Positions 47,901 to 56,546 are shown, counted from the stretch's first letter. The stretch is DNA of 64,000 nucleotides from Microbacteriaceae bacterium VKM Ac-2854 (GCA_013205085.1 JABMLH010000002.1:623425-687424); one strand, 5' to 3'. Notes: generated from the sequence alone by a model not told the origin. Numbers and translations are program-made.

Positions 47901-49214
47901 ATGTCTGCAGACCCCTTCCGCCTCGGCTGGTTCGGCAACCTCGCCGCCCCCGAATGGAAGTCGCCGTACAGCGGCAACGACGCGACCACCAACTACTTCA
48001 ACCTGCGCTTCTACCAGGACATGATCCGCAACATGGAGCGCGCCGGCTTCGACTTCCTGATGATCGAGGACTCGCTGATGGTCAGCGACATCTACCAGGG
48101 CACGGCCGAGATCGAGCTCAAGCACGCCCGCTACGCGCCGAAGATGGATCCGATCGCCGCCGCCGGCATGCTCGCCGCGGTCACCGAGAAGATCGGCATC
48201 GTCTGCACCGCGTCGACCACCTTCTACCACCCGTACCAGCTGGCCCGGCAGATGGCGACGCTGAACCACATCACCGGCGGTCGCATCGGCTGGAACGTGG
48301 TCACCTCCTCCGAGGACCGCGCCGCGCAGAACTTCGGCCTGGACAACCTGCCCGAGCACGACCGCCGTTACGACATGGCGGAGGAGTTCATGGACGTGGC
48401 GAAGAAGCTCTGGGGCTCGTGGGAGGACGGCGCGATCCTGGCCGATCCGGAGTCCGGCTACTACACCGATCACACCAAGGTGAAGCCGATCCACCACGAA
48501 GGCGAGTTCTTCCGCTCCCGCGGCCCGCTGAACCTGCCGCCCGGGCCGCACGGACAGCCCGTGATCTGCCAGGCCGGTGGCTCGCCCCGCGGCCGCGACT
48601 TCGCCGCCGAGCACTCGGACATCGTGCTGACCATCCCCGCCGGCATCGAAGGCGCCAAGAAGTACCGCGCCGACCTGCGCGAGCGCGCGGTGAAGTTCGG
48701 CCGCAACCCCGACGACCTCAAGGTCTTCCCGGTGGTCTACCCGATCATCGGCGAGACCCAGCGCGAGGCGGAGGAGAAGAACAAGGCCTGGTACGCCCGC
48801 AAGCAGCACAACTTCGAGGTGCAGATGACGCACATGGCGGCGACCATGGAGCTGGACATGTCGCAGTTCGACCTCGACGCGCCCATCCCCGACGACCTCA
48901 CCACGAACGGCCACCAGAGCCAGCTCGTCGAGTGGCGCAAGCAGCTGAACGGCAAGACCATCCGCGAGGGCTTCAGCGGGATGCGCGTGCAGACCACCGA
49001 GATGGTCGGCACGCCCGACGGCATCGCGGCGCAGATGGACGAGTTCATGCAGGAGGTGGGCGGCGACGGCTTCCTGATCTACGGCCAGCCGATCTCGCGC
49101 CAGTCGATCGCCGAGATGACCGACGGCGTCGCGCCCGCCCTGCAGCGCCGCGGCCTGCTGCGCACCTCCTACGCGCACGACACCCTGCGCGAGAACCTGC
49201 GCTCGTTCGTCTGA
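47901..49214 (+). CDS. LLM flavin-dependent monooxygenase (SnaA/NtaA/DszA type), first copy
   Basis: 437 residues from ATG at 47901 with AAGGA upstream. TIM-barrel luciferase-like enzyme of the class that uses reduced flavin and O2 to cut C-N or C-S bonds. Features: LGWFGNLAAPEW at the N-terminus, ERAGFDFLMIEDSLMVSD, GIVCTASTTFYHPYQLARQ, the flavin-phosphate segment GGRIGWNVVTSSEDRAAQNFG, and GQPVICQAGGSPRGRDFAAEH. Length is typical of DszA/NtaA. Substrate unknown. The stop overlaps the hydrolase start by one base. Confidence 0.9.
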   Translation: MSADPFRLGWFGNLAAPEWKSPYSGNDATTNYFNLRFYQDMIRNMERAGFDFLMIEDSLMVSDIYQGTAEIELKHARYAPKMDPIAAAGMLAAVTEKIGIVCTASTTFYHPYQLARQMATLNHITGGRIGWNVVTSSEDRAAQNFGLDNLPEHDRRYDMAEEFMDVAKKLWGSWEDGAILADPESGYYTDHTKVKPIHHEGEFFRSRGPLNLPPGPHGQPVICQAGGSPRGRDFAAEHSDIVLTIPAGIEGAKKYRADLRERAVKFGRNPDDLKVFPVVYPIIGETQREAEEKNKAWYARKQHNFEVQMTHMAATMELDMSQFDLDAPIPDDLTTNGHQSQLVEWRKQLNGKTIREGFSGMRVQTTEMVGTPDGIAAQMDEFMQEVGGDGFLIYGQPISRQSIAEMTDGVAPALQRRGLLRTSYAHDTLRENLRSFV

Positions 49215-50026
49215 TGATGCACCGCTCCTACGTGGACACCCCGCGCGGTCAGGTGCACCTGCGCCGCGCGGGTCACGGCCCCGAGACCGTGCTGCTGCTG
49301 CACCAGACGGCCGCGTCCTCGGCGATGTACGAGGCTTTCGCCGCCGCACTGGTCGCGGCCGAGCCCGAACGGTACACGCTGATCGCGGCCGATACGCCGG
49401 GCTTCGGGATGTCGTTCACGCCCGAGACGCCCTACGACCTGGTCGACTGGGCGCAGGATCTGCTCGCCGCCGTCGACGGGCCGCTGCACGTGCTCGGGCA
49501 CCACACCGGCGCGTCGATCGCGGTGGTGATGGCCGCGGTCTCCGATCGGGTCGTGTCGCTGACGATGATCGGCGCCACCGTGCTCCCCGATGCCGAGCGG
49601 GCGCGCTGGGAGGCGGGCGTGACCGGGATGCAGCTCGCCGAATCCGGCGCCCACCTCGCCACCGCCTGGTGGCAGGTCGCGAACATCGACGGCGAGCCGA
49701 ACGCGTTCCCGCCCTCGCTCGCGCTGCGCCAACGGGAGGCGGTCGACAAGCTGCACGCGGGCGCACGCTGGCACGAGGCGTACCTCACCGTGTTCCGCAC
49801 CGACGTGGCCGCGCTGCTCGCCGCGACCACCGCGCCGGCGCTGCTGATCTGCGGCACCGCGGACGTGCTGCACCCGTATGTTCCGACGACCCTCGCGGCG
49901 CGCGACGGCATCGCCTACGTCGAGCTCGAGGCGGGCGCCTACGTGCTCGATCAGAGCCCGGAGGCGGTCGTCGCGCCCGTGCTCGCCTTCCTCGCCGCGC
50001 ATCCGATCCCCGTGGAGACCGCATGA
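49214..50026 (+). CDS. alpha/beta-hydrolase fold protein lacking the classical nucleophile
   Basis: 270 residues (ATG at 49214; ATG at 49217 equally placed). HxAGSSG-like oxyanion region is LLLHQTAASSAMY, and the nucleophile elbow reads VLGHHTGASIAV, so the expected Ser (GxSxG) is a His. The acid is in GTADVLHPYV; the usual catalytic His position reads AGAYVLDQSP (Tyr instead of His). Thus two of three triad residues are not standard. RutD, the hydrolase of the Rut pathway, is a known relative with an atypical elbow, and here the gene also lies among RutA-like enzymes. Reaction unknown; it could be a non-hydrolytic enzyme. Confidence 0.8.
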   Translation: MMHRSYVDTPRGQVHLRRAGHGPETVLLLHQTAASSAMYEAFAAALVAAEPERYTLIAADTPGFGMSFTPETPYDLVDWAQDLLAAVDGPLHVLGHHTGASIAVVMAAVSDRVVSLTMIGATVLPDAERARWEAGVTGMQLAESGAHLATAWWQVANIDGEPNAFPPSLALRQREAVDKLHAGARWHEAYLTVFRTDVAALLAATTAPALLICGTADVLHPYVPTTLAARDGIAYVELEAGAYVLDQSPEAVVAPVLAFLAAHPIPVETA

Positions 50027-50916
50027 ACCCCCTGATCGTCTGGATCGCCGAGCCGGCCTCGGCCCGCGACACGCTGAACACGATCGCCGAACTCGACACG
50101 GCCGGGGTCGACGCCGTGATCCTGCCCGGCGAGACCGACGGCGCCGCGGATGCGCTGCTGCTCGCCTCGGCCGCCACGCGCCGAGCCCCGCGGATCGGGC
50201 TGGTGCCGGCGCTGTCGCCGTGGTCGCAGCCGCCGTTCCACACGGCGCGCGCGCTGAACACGCTGGATGCGCTCAGCGGTGGCCGGGCGGGCTGGTTCGT
50301 GGACGATCGACCGCTCGACGGCGGCGGCAGCGACGACTCCGGCCGCTGGTTCGCGGTCGGCGCCTCCGACGCCGAGCGGGCGGAGGCGCTGGCCGACTAC
50401 CTCGCCGCGACGGCCGCGCTCTGGAACTCCTGGGAGCCCGACTCGGTGATCGCCGACGTCGCCTCCGGACGCTACGTCGACGCCGACCGGGTGCACGTGC
50501 CGCACTACCGCGGCGCGTACTTCGCCTCGCGCGGGCCGCTGAACGCGCCGCGCGGGCCGCAGGGCCGACCGGTGCGCTTCGCCTCCGCCGCCGTGGACTG
50601 CGCGGATGTGGTGATCGTCTCGTCCGAAGACGAGGTGGACGCGGCCCGGTTCGCCGGCGCGCGGGTGCTGCTGCGGCTCGCCGCGGAGGCGGCCCTCGCG
50701 CCCCCGGCCACCGCCGCCGACGGCTACGCCTTCGCCGGCATCCCCCGCGGCCCGCGCTACGGCGAGGTGCTGCACGGCGTGATCCCGGCGCTGCGGGCCG
50801 GCGCCGCCGCCCGCACCGGCCTACTGCGCGAGCGCTTCGGACTCTCCGAGGAGGCCTTCGCCTTCGTGCTCGCGCCGACCATCGACGACCTGACTCTGGA
50901 AGGGAGCGCCCGATGA
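50023..50916 (+). CDS. shortened LLM-family protein
   Basis: 297 residues, overlapping both neighbours by 4 bases. Homologous to the full-length family (LNTLDALSGGRAGWF, ALWNSWEPDSVIADVASGRYVDADRVH, FASRGPLNAPRGPQGRPVRFAS) but with a short N-terminus and no counterpart of the central 180 or so residues found in its neighbours. The loss might leave a non-catalytic partner or a divergent monooxygenase. It is complete as an open frame with no stop, so it is not simply a broken gene. Confidence 0.75.
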   Translation: MNPLIVWIAEPASARDTLNTIAELDTAGVDAVILPGETDGAADALLLASAATRRAPRIGLVPALSPWSQPPFHTARALNTLDALSGGRAGWFVDDRPLDGGGSDDSGRWFAVGASDAERAEALADYLAATAALWNSWEPDSVIADVASGRYVDADRVHVPHYRGAYFASRGPLNAPRGPQGRPVRFASAAVDCADVVIVSSEDEVDAARFAGARVLLRLAAEAALAPPATAADGYAFAGIPRGPRYGEVLHGVIPALRAGAAARTGLLRERFGLSEEAFAFVLAPTIDDLTLEGSAR

Positions 50917-52181
50917 TGGCCCACACGCCCGACGGCCGGATGACCCTCGGCTGGTTCGTCAACTACATGCCCACCGCCTGGAATCGGCCGTGGGCCGGCC
51001 CCGATCCGCGCGAATGGCTCGACGGGCAGTTCTACATCGATATGGCCCGATCGCTGGAGCGCAGCGGCATCGACTTCATCATGCTGGAGGACTCGAGCGT
51101 GGTGCCCGAGAACTTCGGCGGCGACATGGTGGCCGAGTTCATGGCCACGGTGAAGGCGCCCAAGCACGATCCGCTGCCGCTCGCCGCCGCGATCGCCGAG
51201 CAGACCGACCGGCTCGGCATCGTCACCACGATGTCGACCAGCCTGTATCCGCCGGAGCGGATCGCCCGACTGCAGTCGACCCTCGGCGAACTCTCCGACG
51301 GGCGCGCCGGGTGGAACATCGTCACCTCCTTCGAGGACCTCTCCGCGCAGCAGGTCGGGCTCGACACCCTCTGGGAGCACGACGAGCGCTACCGCCGCGC
51401 CGACGAGTACCTGCGCACCGTGTCCGCACTCTGGGCGGCGGATGCGCGGGTGCGGCTGCAGGGCGACTACTACACGGTCGACGCTCCGCCCATCCCGATG
51501 CCGTCGCAGCAGCGGCCGGTGTTCTGCCAGGCCGGCGGCTCCTCCGCCGGCATGGACTTCGCCGCCGACTGGGCCGACCTGATCGTCTCGGCGCCCGTGG
51601 GAATCCCGGCGATGACGGCGTACCGCGCCGGCATCCGCTCGCGGATCGAGGCCGACGGCGGCGATCCGGACCGCTGCCGGGTGCTGTACATGATCACGCC
51701 GATCCTCGGCGAGACGGATGCGGAGGCGCAGGCCAAGAAGGAGCGGATGTACGCCGCGGACGGCGACAACTTCCTCCGCCGCATCGTGCAGCTCTCGAAC
51801 ATCTCGGAGATCGACTTCGCGCAGTACGACCTGGACGCGCCGATCCCGGCGGAGGCCACCACCAACGGCGCGCAGTCGATCCTCGACACGATGAAGCGGC
51901 TCACCGCCGGCTCCTCGCTGCGCGCCGTGCTCGGCTCCACCGGCGAATCCACCGCCCTGGAACTCGTCGGCACGCCGGCGACCGTGGCGGATCGGATGGA
52001 GGAGGCGATGGCGGAGGTCGGCGGCGACGGCTTCCTACTCTTCCACGGCGGCGGCGGGCTGATCACCCGGCGCTACCTCGACGAGGTGCTCGACGGCCTC
52101 ATCCCCGAACTGCAGCGCCGCGGCCTCGCCCAACGCGACTACGCCCCCGGCACCTTCCGAGACCGCCTCCAGCGCCACTAG
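50913..52181 (+). CDS. LLM flavin-dependent monooxygenase, second copy
   Basis: 422 residues (ATG at 50913 or 50916, overlapping the previous stop). Same SnaA/NtaA/DszA group: LGWFVNYMPTAWNRPW, ERSGIDFIMLEDSSVVPENFG, GIVTTMSTSLYPPERIARL, GRAGWNIVTSFEDLSAQQVGL and RPVFCQAGGSSAGMDFAADW. Compared with the first copy it has LYPPERIAR in place of FYHPYQLAR, so substrate or partner binding may differ. A compound repeat follows, then the third copy. Confidence 0.9.
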   Translation: MMAHTPDGRMTLGWFVNYMPTAWNRPWAGPDPREWLDGQFYIDMARSLERSGIDFIMLEDSSVVPENFGGDMVAEFMATVKAPKHDPLPLAAAIAEQTDRLGIVTTMSTSLYPPERIARLQSTLGELSDGRAGWNIVTSFEDLSAQQVGLDTLWEHDERYRRADEYLRTVSALWAADARVRLQGDYYTVDAPPIPMPSQQRPVFCQAGGSSAGMDFAADWADLIVSAPVGIPAMTAYRAGIRSRIEADGGDPDRCRVLYMITPILGETDAEAQAKKERMYAADGDNFLRRIVQLSNISEIDFAQYDLDAPIPAEATTNGAQSILDTMKRLTAGSSLRAVLGSTGESTALELVGTPATVADRMEEAMAEVGGDGFLLFHGGGGLITRRYLDEVLDGLIPELQRRGLAQRDYAPGTFRDRLQRH

Positions 52182-52196
52182 CCCCCCTTCCCACCT

Positions 52197-52322
52197 CGCT
52201 GGTCGAGTAGCCCAAGGCCGCTTGCGGCCGACGCGTATCGAGACCCATGCACCCTCTCTCGAGAGAATGCCGCCGGATCTCGATACGCCCGTTCGCAGAG
52301 CAAACGGGCTACTCGATCAGCG
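52197..52322. repeat. compound palindromic repeat (ggtcgagtagcc type)
   Basis: Outer arms CGCTGGTCGAGTAGCCC (52197-52213) and GGGCTACTCGATCAGCG (52306-52322) are complementary with one mismatch, with inner GTATCGAGAC / ATCTCGATAC. A short GGCCGCTTGCGGCC hairpin sits in the left arm. This style of repeat is common in Microbacteriaceae genomes. It divides the second from the third monooxygenase gene. Confidence 0.8.
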
Positions 52323-52348
52323 AGAAGGCCCCTCTAAGGAGAAACAAC

Positions 52349-53683
52349 ATGTTCCATCTCGGCTGGTTCCTCGGGAACGGCTTCGGCATCCAGGCCTGGG
52401 ATCAGGTCAACGGCGACGGCCCCTGGGTCGGCGCGAACGCGCACGACTGGATGAAGCCCGACATCTACATCGACCTCACCACCTCGATGGAGCGCGCGGG
52501 CTTCGACTACATCCTGATCGAGGACACCGCGATGGTGGAGGATAGCTACAACGGCTCCGCCGAGACCTCGCTGCGGCGCGGTTTTATGGCTCCGAAGAAC
52601 GACCCGATGCCGCTGATCCCGCTGATGACCCGCGCCACCAAGCACATCGGCATCGCGGCCACGGCGTCCGTGATCCAGTACCACCCGTACATGGCGGCGC
52701 GGCTGTTCACCACCCTCGACCACCTCACCGAGGGCCGGATCGCGATGAACGTGGTCACCTCCGTCACCGACCGCGTCGCCCAGAACTACGGCTTCGAGCA
52801 GCACTTCGAGCACGACGAGCGCTACGCGATGGCGTCCGAGTGGGTCGAGATCGTCAAGGCTCTGCAGACCTCGTGGGAACCGGAGGCGGTGCTGGCCGAT
52901 CTCGCGAACGGGATCTACGCGGACTCCTCGCGCGTGCATCCGATCGACTTCCGCGGGAAGTACTTCTCCTCGCGCGGCCCGCTGAACACCATCCCGGGCC
53001 CGCAGGGTGTGGTGCCGATCGCCTCCGCCGGCGGCTCCCCCGCCGGGCGCGCGTTCGCCGCCGAGGTCGACGACACGATGATGTCGATGTGCAAGACCGT
53101 CGAAGACATGAAGGCGTACCGCGAGGACATGTACCGCCGCCTGCGCCTGCAGGGCCGCGACCCCTCGAAGGTGAAGTTCCTCTTCCTGGTCACCCCGGTG
53201 ATCGCGGACACGGATGAGGAGGCGCGCGCCAAGGCCGCCGCGATGGCGCTGGCCCGCTCCAGCGACGCCGCGATCGAGTACAACCTCTGGAACATGTCGT
53301 ACACCTCGGGCGGCCGGATCGACTTCGGCGCGATCGACCCCGACCTGCTGGTGTCGGACATCGACCTCTCGCGGCAGAACGGCGAGATGAGCTCGATCGC
53401 GAACCTGTTCCAGGACTCGGAGGGCAAGACCCTGCGCGAGGTGGTCGCCTCGACGCACCAGATCACCGACCTCGGCCTGGTCGGCAGCCCCGACACCGTC
53501 GCGGCGAAGATGGGCGAGATCATGGCCGAGGTCGGCGGCGACGGCTTCCTGCTCTACCTGCCCACCACCCGGCGCAACATGGCCGAGGTCGCCGACGGCC
53601 TGGCGGCGGCGCTGCGCCGGCGCGGGCTGATCCGCGACGGCTACTCCGGATCGACGCTGCGCGAGCACCTGCTGGAGTTCTGA
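52349..53683 (+). CDS. LLM flavin-dependent monooxygenase, third copy
   Basis: 444 residues from ATG at 52349, AGGAG 7-8 bases upstream. MFHLGWFLGNGFG, ERAGFDYILIEDTAMVEDSYNG, GIAATASVIQYHPYMAARL, GRIAMNVVTSVTDRVAQNYGF and GVVPIASAGGSPAGRAFAAEV are in the same order as the first two. In place of the GRxGWN in the other copies it has GRIAMN, and where they have CQAGG it has ASAGG, so it is the most divergent of the three. The stop overlaps the second GntR gene start. Confidence 0.9.
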   Translation: MFHLGWFLGNGFGIQAWDQVNGDGPWVGANAHDWMKPDIYIDLTTSMERAGFDYILIEDTAMVEDSYNGSAETSLRRGFMAPKNDPMPLIPLMTRATKHIGIAATASVIQYHPYMAARLFTTLDHLTEGRIAMNVVTSVTDRVAQNYGFEQHFEHDERYAMASEWVEIVKALQTSWEPEAVLADLANGIYADSSRVHPIDFRGKYFSSRGPLNTIPGPQGVVPIASAGGSPAGRAFAAEVDDTMMSMCKTVEDMKAYREDMYRRLRLQGRDPSKVKFLFLVTPVIADTDEEARAKAAAMALARSSDAAIEYNLWNMSYTSGGRIDFGAIDPDLLVSDIDLSRQNGEMSSIANLFQDSEGKTLREVVASTHQITDLGLVGSPDTVAAKMGEIMAEVGGDGFLLYLPTTRRNMAEVADGLAAALRRRGLIRDGYSGSTLREHLLEF

Positions 53684-54432
53684 TGCCCGGTCAGGAGGAG
53701 CATCCGCGCTCCGTGCCGGGCAGCGCGCACGGGCGGCAGACCTCGTCGCGCCGCGTGCGCGACCTGGTGCACGCCTCCATCCGTGCCGGCATCTACCCCG
53801 AGCACGAGACCCTCGCCGAGGACACCCTGGTGCACACGCTGAGCGCCAGCCGCAGCGCGGTGCGCCGGGCGCTGCAGTCGCTCGCGGAGCAGGGGCTGAT
53901 GATCCGCAAGCCGCGGATGGGCACCTTCCCGGCGTACCGCGGCGTCAGCCTCGACCTGCGCGACGTCGTCGACGGCGAGCCGGAACGCTTCTCGCTCGAC
54001 ATCATCGCCCAGCGCGAGGTGGAGTCGTTCCCATTGATCCGCACCCTGCTCGCTCTGGATGAACAGCACGTGCGGATGATGGAGAACCTCTTTCTGCACG
54101 ACGGTCTCGTGATCGGCGTGCGCACCGCCTACTTCCCGCGCCGCTATACCTCGCGCGGAATGGCCGGCCCGCTGACCATGCGCGAGGTGGGTCGGCAGGT
54201 CTTCGGCACCGACGAGTTGCGGATCGCGACGACGGAGATCGGTTCGACCATCGCCGACGAGACGACCAGCCACCTGCTCGGCATCGACGCCGGTGCCCCC
54301 GTGCTCACCCGGCACCAGGTCTTCGTCGGGCCCGACGGCACCCCCATCCAGATCGTGTTCGACCACTACCGCGCCGACCGGGTCTCCTTCCGGATGCTCG
54401 GCGACACCCCGACCCCTCAGGAGCAATCATGA
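53683..54432 (+). CDS. second GntR-family regulator (UTRA type)
   Basis: 249 residues; ATG at 53683 overlaps the previous stop and its own stop overlaps the next start, so it is embedded in the operon. Winged helix: RRVRDLVHASIRAGIY then SASRSAVRRALQSLAEQGL, and a UTRA effector domain ending [19 protein letters not shown]. Paralogue of the regulator at 42808. Being inside the catabolic transcript suggests autoregulation by the pathway intermediate. Confidence 0.9.
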   Translation: MPGQEEHPRSVPGSAHGRQTSSRRVRDLVHASIRAGIYPEHETLAEDTLVHTLSASRSAVRRALQSLAEQGLMIRKPRMGTFPAYRGVSLDLRDVVDGEPERFSLDIIAQREVESFPLIRTLLALDEQHVRMMENLFLHDGLVIGVRTAYFPRRYTSRGMAGPLTMREVGRQVFGTDELRIATTEIGSTIADETTSHLLGIDAGAPVLTRHQVFVGPDGTPIQIVFDHYRADRVSFRMLGDTPTPQEQS

Positions 54433-55544
54433 AGTGCGGCGTCTTCCTCCCGACCACCAACAACGGCTACATCTACTCGGTGAACTCACCCCAGTACATG
54501 CCCGACTACGCGCTGCAGAAGCAGATCACCCAGACCGCCGAGGAGTGCGGCTACGACTTCTCGCTGTCGATGGTGAAGTACCGCGGATTCGGCGGCGAGA
54601 CCGACTTCTGGAACTGGGCCGTCGAGTCCACAGCGGTGATGGCCGCGCTGGTGGAGGCGACCAGCACGATCAAGCTGTGGGCCTCGGTCGGCGTGCCGTC
54701 CGCGAACCCGGCGATGATCGCGCGCACCGTCTCGACGCTGGACGACGCCTCCGGTGGCCGGTTCGGCGTGAACATCGTCGGCGGCTGGAACCGCTACGAG
54801 TACGAGCAGATGGGGATGTGGCCGTCGGAGGACTACTACCGCGACCGCTACGCCTGCACCGCCGAATTCATCGAGGTGATGCGCGGCCTCTGGGCCACCG
54901 GGCGGCTCACCTACGAGGGCCGCTTCTATCAGCTGGACGACTGCATCGTGCAGCCCGTGCCCGCGCATCCGATCACCGTGATCGTGCCCGGCCAGTCACC
55001 GGCCAGCCTCGCGACCGCGGCGGCGACGGCCGACGTGAACTTCATCCTCGGTCCGCTGCCCGAGCTCGCCGCCGCGCGCCGCGGACTCGAGGAACAGCTC
55101 GCCCTGACCGGGCGGGACTGCGAGAGCGCCGTGCTGATCGGCGTGATCATGGCCGAGACGGATGAGGAGGCCGTGGCGCAGGCCCGCTTCTACATGGAGG
55201 GCGTCGACCTCGGCGCGCAGGCCGGGATCCTCGCTGCGGCGAGCAACGACCGCACCGGCACCGCCGCGGGCGTCGGCCTGGAGCGCCAGCGCGGCGACGT
55301 GCCCGAGATCGTGTTCGAGCACCCGGAGCGCGCGGCGTTCCTGCAGGGCTCGTGCTGGTACTCCCCCGTGATCGTCGGCTCGTACCAGCGGATCGCGGCG
55401 TACCTCGACGCGGTGGACACCGAGGCCGGCGTCGGCAGCGCCGTGCTCACCTTCGCCGACTACACCACGGATGTGCGCCGCTTCGCCGAGAAGGTGATGC
55501 CGCTGATGGTGACGTACGAGGCGCCGGTTGTGGCGGTGGGGTGA
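54429..55544 (+). CDS. RutA-like pyrimidine monooxygenase
   Basis: 371 residues. Much closer to RutA than to the three DszA-type copies: MKCGVFLPTTNNGYIYS, then the segment FGGETDFWNWAVES, TASGGRFGVNIVGGWNRYEYEQMGMWP, and C-terminal LTFADYTTDVRRFAEKVMPL, each aligning with E. coli RutA. RutA uses a flavin peroxide to open uracil or thymine at the amide bond. No rutB, rutF (reductase) or other rut genes lie nearby, and the flavin reductase must be elsewhere. It may act on another cyclic amide; whether uracil is the substrate is not shown by the sequence. Confidence 0.85.
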   Translation: MKCGVFLPTTNNGYIYSVNSPQYMPDYALQKQITQTAEECGYDFSLSMVKYRGFGGETDFWNWAVESTAVMAALVEATSTIKLWASVGVPSANPAMIARTVSTLDDASGGRFGVNIVGGWNRYEYEQMGMWPSEDYYRDRYACTAEFIEVMRGLWATGRLTYEGRFYQLDDCIVQPVPAHPITVIVPGQSPASLATAAATADVNFILGPLPELAAARRGLEEQLALTGRDCESAVLIGVIMAETDEEAVAQARFYMEGVDLGAQAGILAAASNDRTGTAAGVGLERQRGDVPEIVFEHPERAAFLQGSCWYSPVIVGSYQRIAAYLDAVDTEAGVGSAVLTFADYTTDVRRFAEKVMPLMVTYEAPVVAVG

Positions 55545-55546
55545 GT

Positions 55547-56217
55547 TCAGTCTCGCTCGGATCGGGAGATGTCGTCAGCCCAATCGGCGAAGAACTGACG
55601 CATCGGGCCGATCTGCACCGGATCGGCGCCGAAGTCGGCGAACTGCGAATCGGTGATGTTGCCGATCCGCCGGAGGACGCGGGCGAATCGGATGCGGTGA
55701 AGCCGGCGTCATATTCCGCGGCCCGTTCGAGGGCGTCGTCCTTCGTGAATCGGGAAGACTGCAGGTAGGCGTACACATCGAGGGCATCCCTCGGCGCTGA
55801 TCGACCCCACAGGGTGAGCACCTTGGAGGCGAAGGAGTCGCCGATCGAGAGGACGGGTCCGACGGAGAGGATGGTGGGCGGGTCTTTGCGCCAATCGATG
55901 CCCAGTTCGACCTTGGTGGTCACGCCGGCGACCGTGGTGATGTTCAGACGGACGAATCCGTCATTCGAGATCGGGTCGAGTTCGACCTCATGACCGGCCC
56001 CGTGCACCGCCTCGATCACGATGTCCCGCGCCGTCGTCGCGTTCGAGCCGACGATGTTCGTGAACAGGTCCAGATCATCGGAGAGTCGTCCGGGTCTGAT
56101 GCCGTGCAGCCGCACCACGTGACCGCCCGCGATCACGAAGCCGAGGTGCTCGATCGCCGGCAGGATGATCGAGATCAATTCCGCCTGGAGCGCGGCCTCC
56201 GCCGGCCCGCGCGCCAC
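55547..56217 (-). pseudogene. AbiEii-type nucleotidyltransferase, frameshifted
   Basis: Starts GTG at 56217, overlapping the stop of the small upstream gene. Reads VARGPAEAALQAELISI, AGGHVVRLHGIRPGRLSDDLDLFTN (nucleotidyltransferase GG...DxD motif), and GIDWRKDPPTILS. At about 55696-55701 the frame breaks: the coding sense continues in another frame as HRIRFARVLRRIGNITDSQFADFGADPVQI, ending at TGA 55547-55549. A single-base loss near GGCTTCACC would explain this. AbiEii/Sav1826-type toxins add nucleotides to tRNA; this copy cannot make a whole protein unless translation shifts. Confidence 0.8.
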
Positions 56218-56546
56218 TAGGCGACCGCGGGCAACTCGGGGAAGCGTTGCGCCCATGCCTGCTCGAGATCGCGACCGACCATCAGAGTCGGCCACAGCCT
56301 GATCAGCGTGGTTTCGTCGAGGTAGGCGGCGAGATCCTCGGCGGTCGAGGCCTCTCGGATGACGGTCGAATACAGCTCGCGAAGGCTCCCGTCCTCTGTC
56401 GTCACGAACTGCGCCGGGCCCGACCACGCGAGTCGATTCGGCAGCGTGACGACCTCGGGCAGCTCCGCCCGCAGGTCGTCGAGCGCATTCGGCAGGACGA
56501 CCGGACGCAGATCGCGGTAGATCGTGTGCCCGTCTCGACTCGGCAT
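56217..56546 (-). CDS. hypothetical protein in the antitoxin position of the AbiE-like pair
   Basis: 109 residues, intact. N-terminal PSRDGHTIYRDLRPVVL, mixed helix and strand, hydrophobic Trp/Pro-containing C-terminus (RLWPTLMVGRDLEQAWAQRFPE). No DNA-binding motif typical of AbiEi is evident, but it precedes and overlaps the nucleotidyltransferase by one base, the arrangement of type IV toxin-antitoxin pairs. Possibly a shortened antitoxin or an unrelated regulator. Confidence 0.6.
   Translation of the reverse strand: MPSRDGHTIYRDLRPVVLPNALDDLRAELPEVVTLPNRLAWSGPAQFVTTEDGSLRELYSTVIREASTAEDLAAYLDETTLIRLWPTLMVGRDLEQAWAQRFPELPAVA

Noticed and set aside
46152-49349. Minus-strand open frame of about 1065 codons opposite the ATPase and first monooxygenase
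   Set aside because: No protein family resemblance; overlaps two well-supported genes.
47901-53683. Riboflavin lyase (RcaE) cluster
   Set aside because: The same enzyme family and possible genus fit, but no flavokinase/phosphatase or reductase genes of that pathway are present; kept only as an alternative.
55447-55700. Continuation of the AbiEii frame through the RutA-like gene as a longer protein
   Set aside because: After about 55700 this frame is Ser/Pro-rich without homology, whereas the other frame reads as a sensible protein end.
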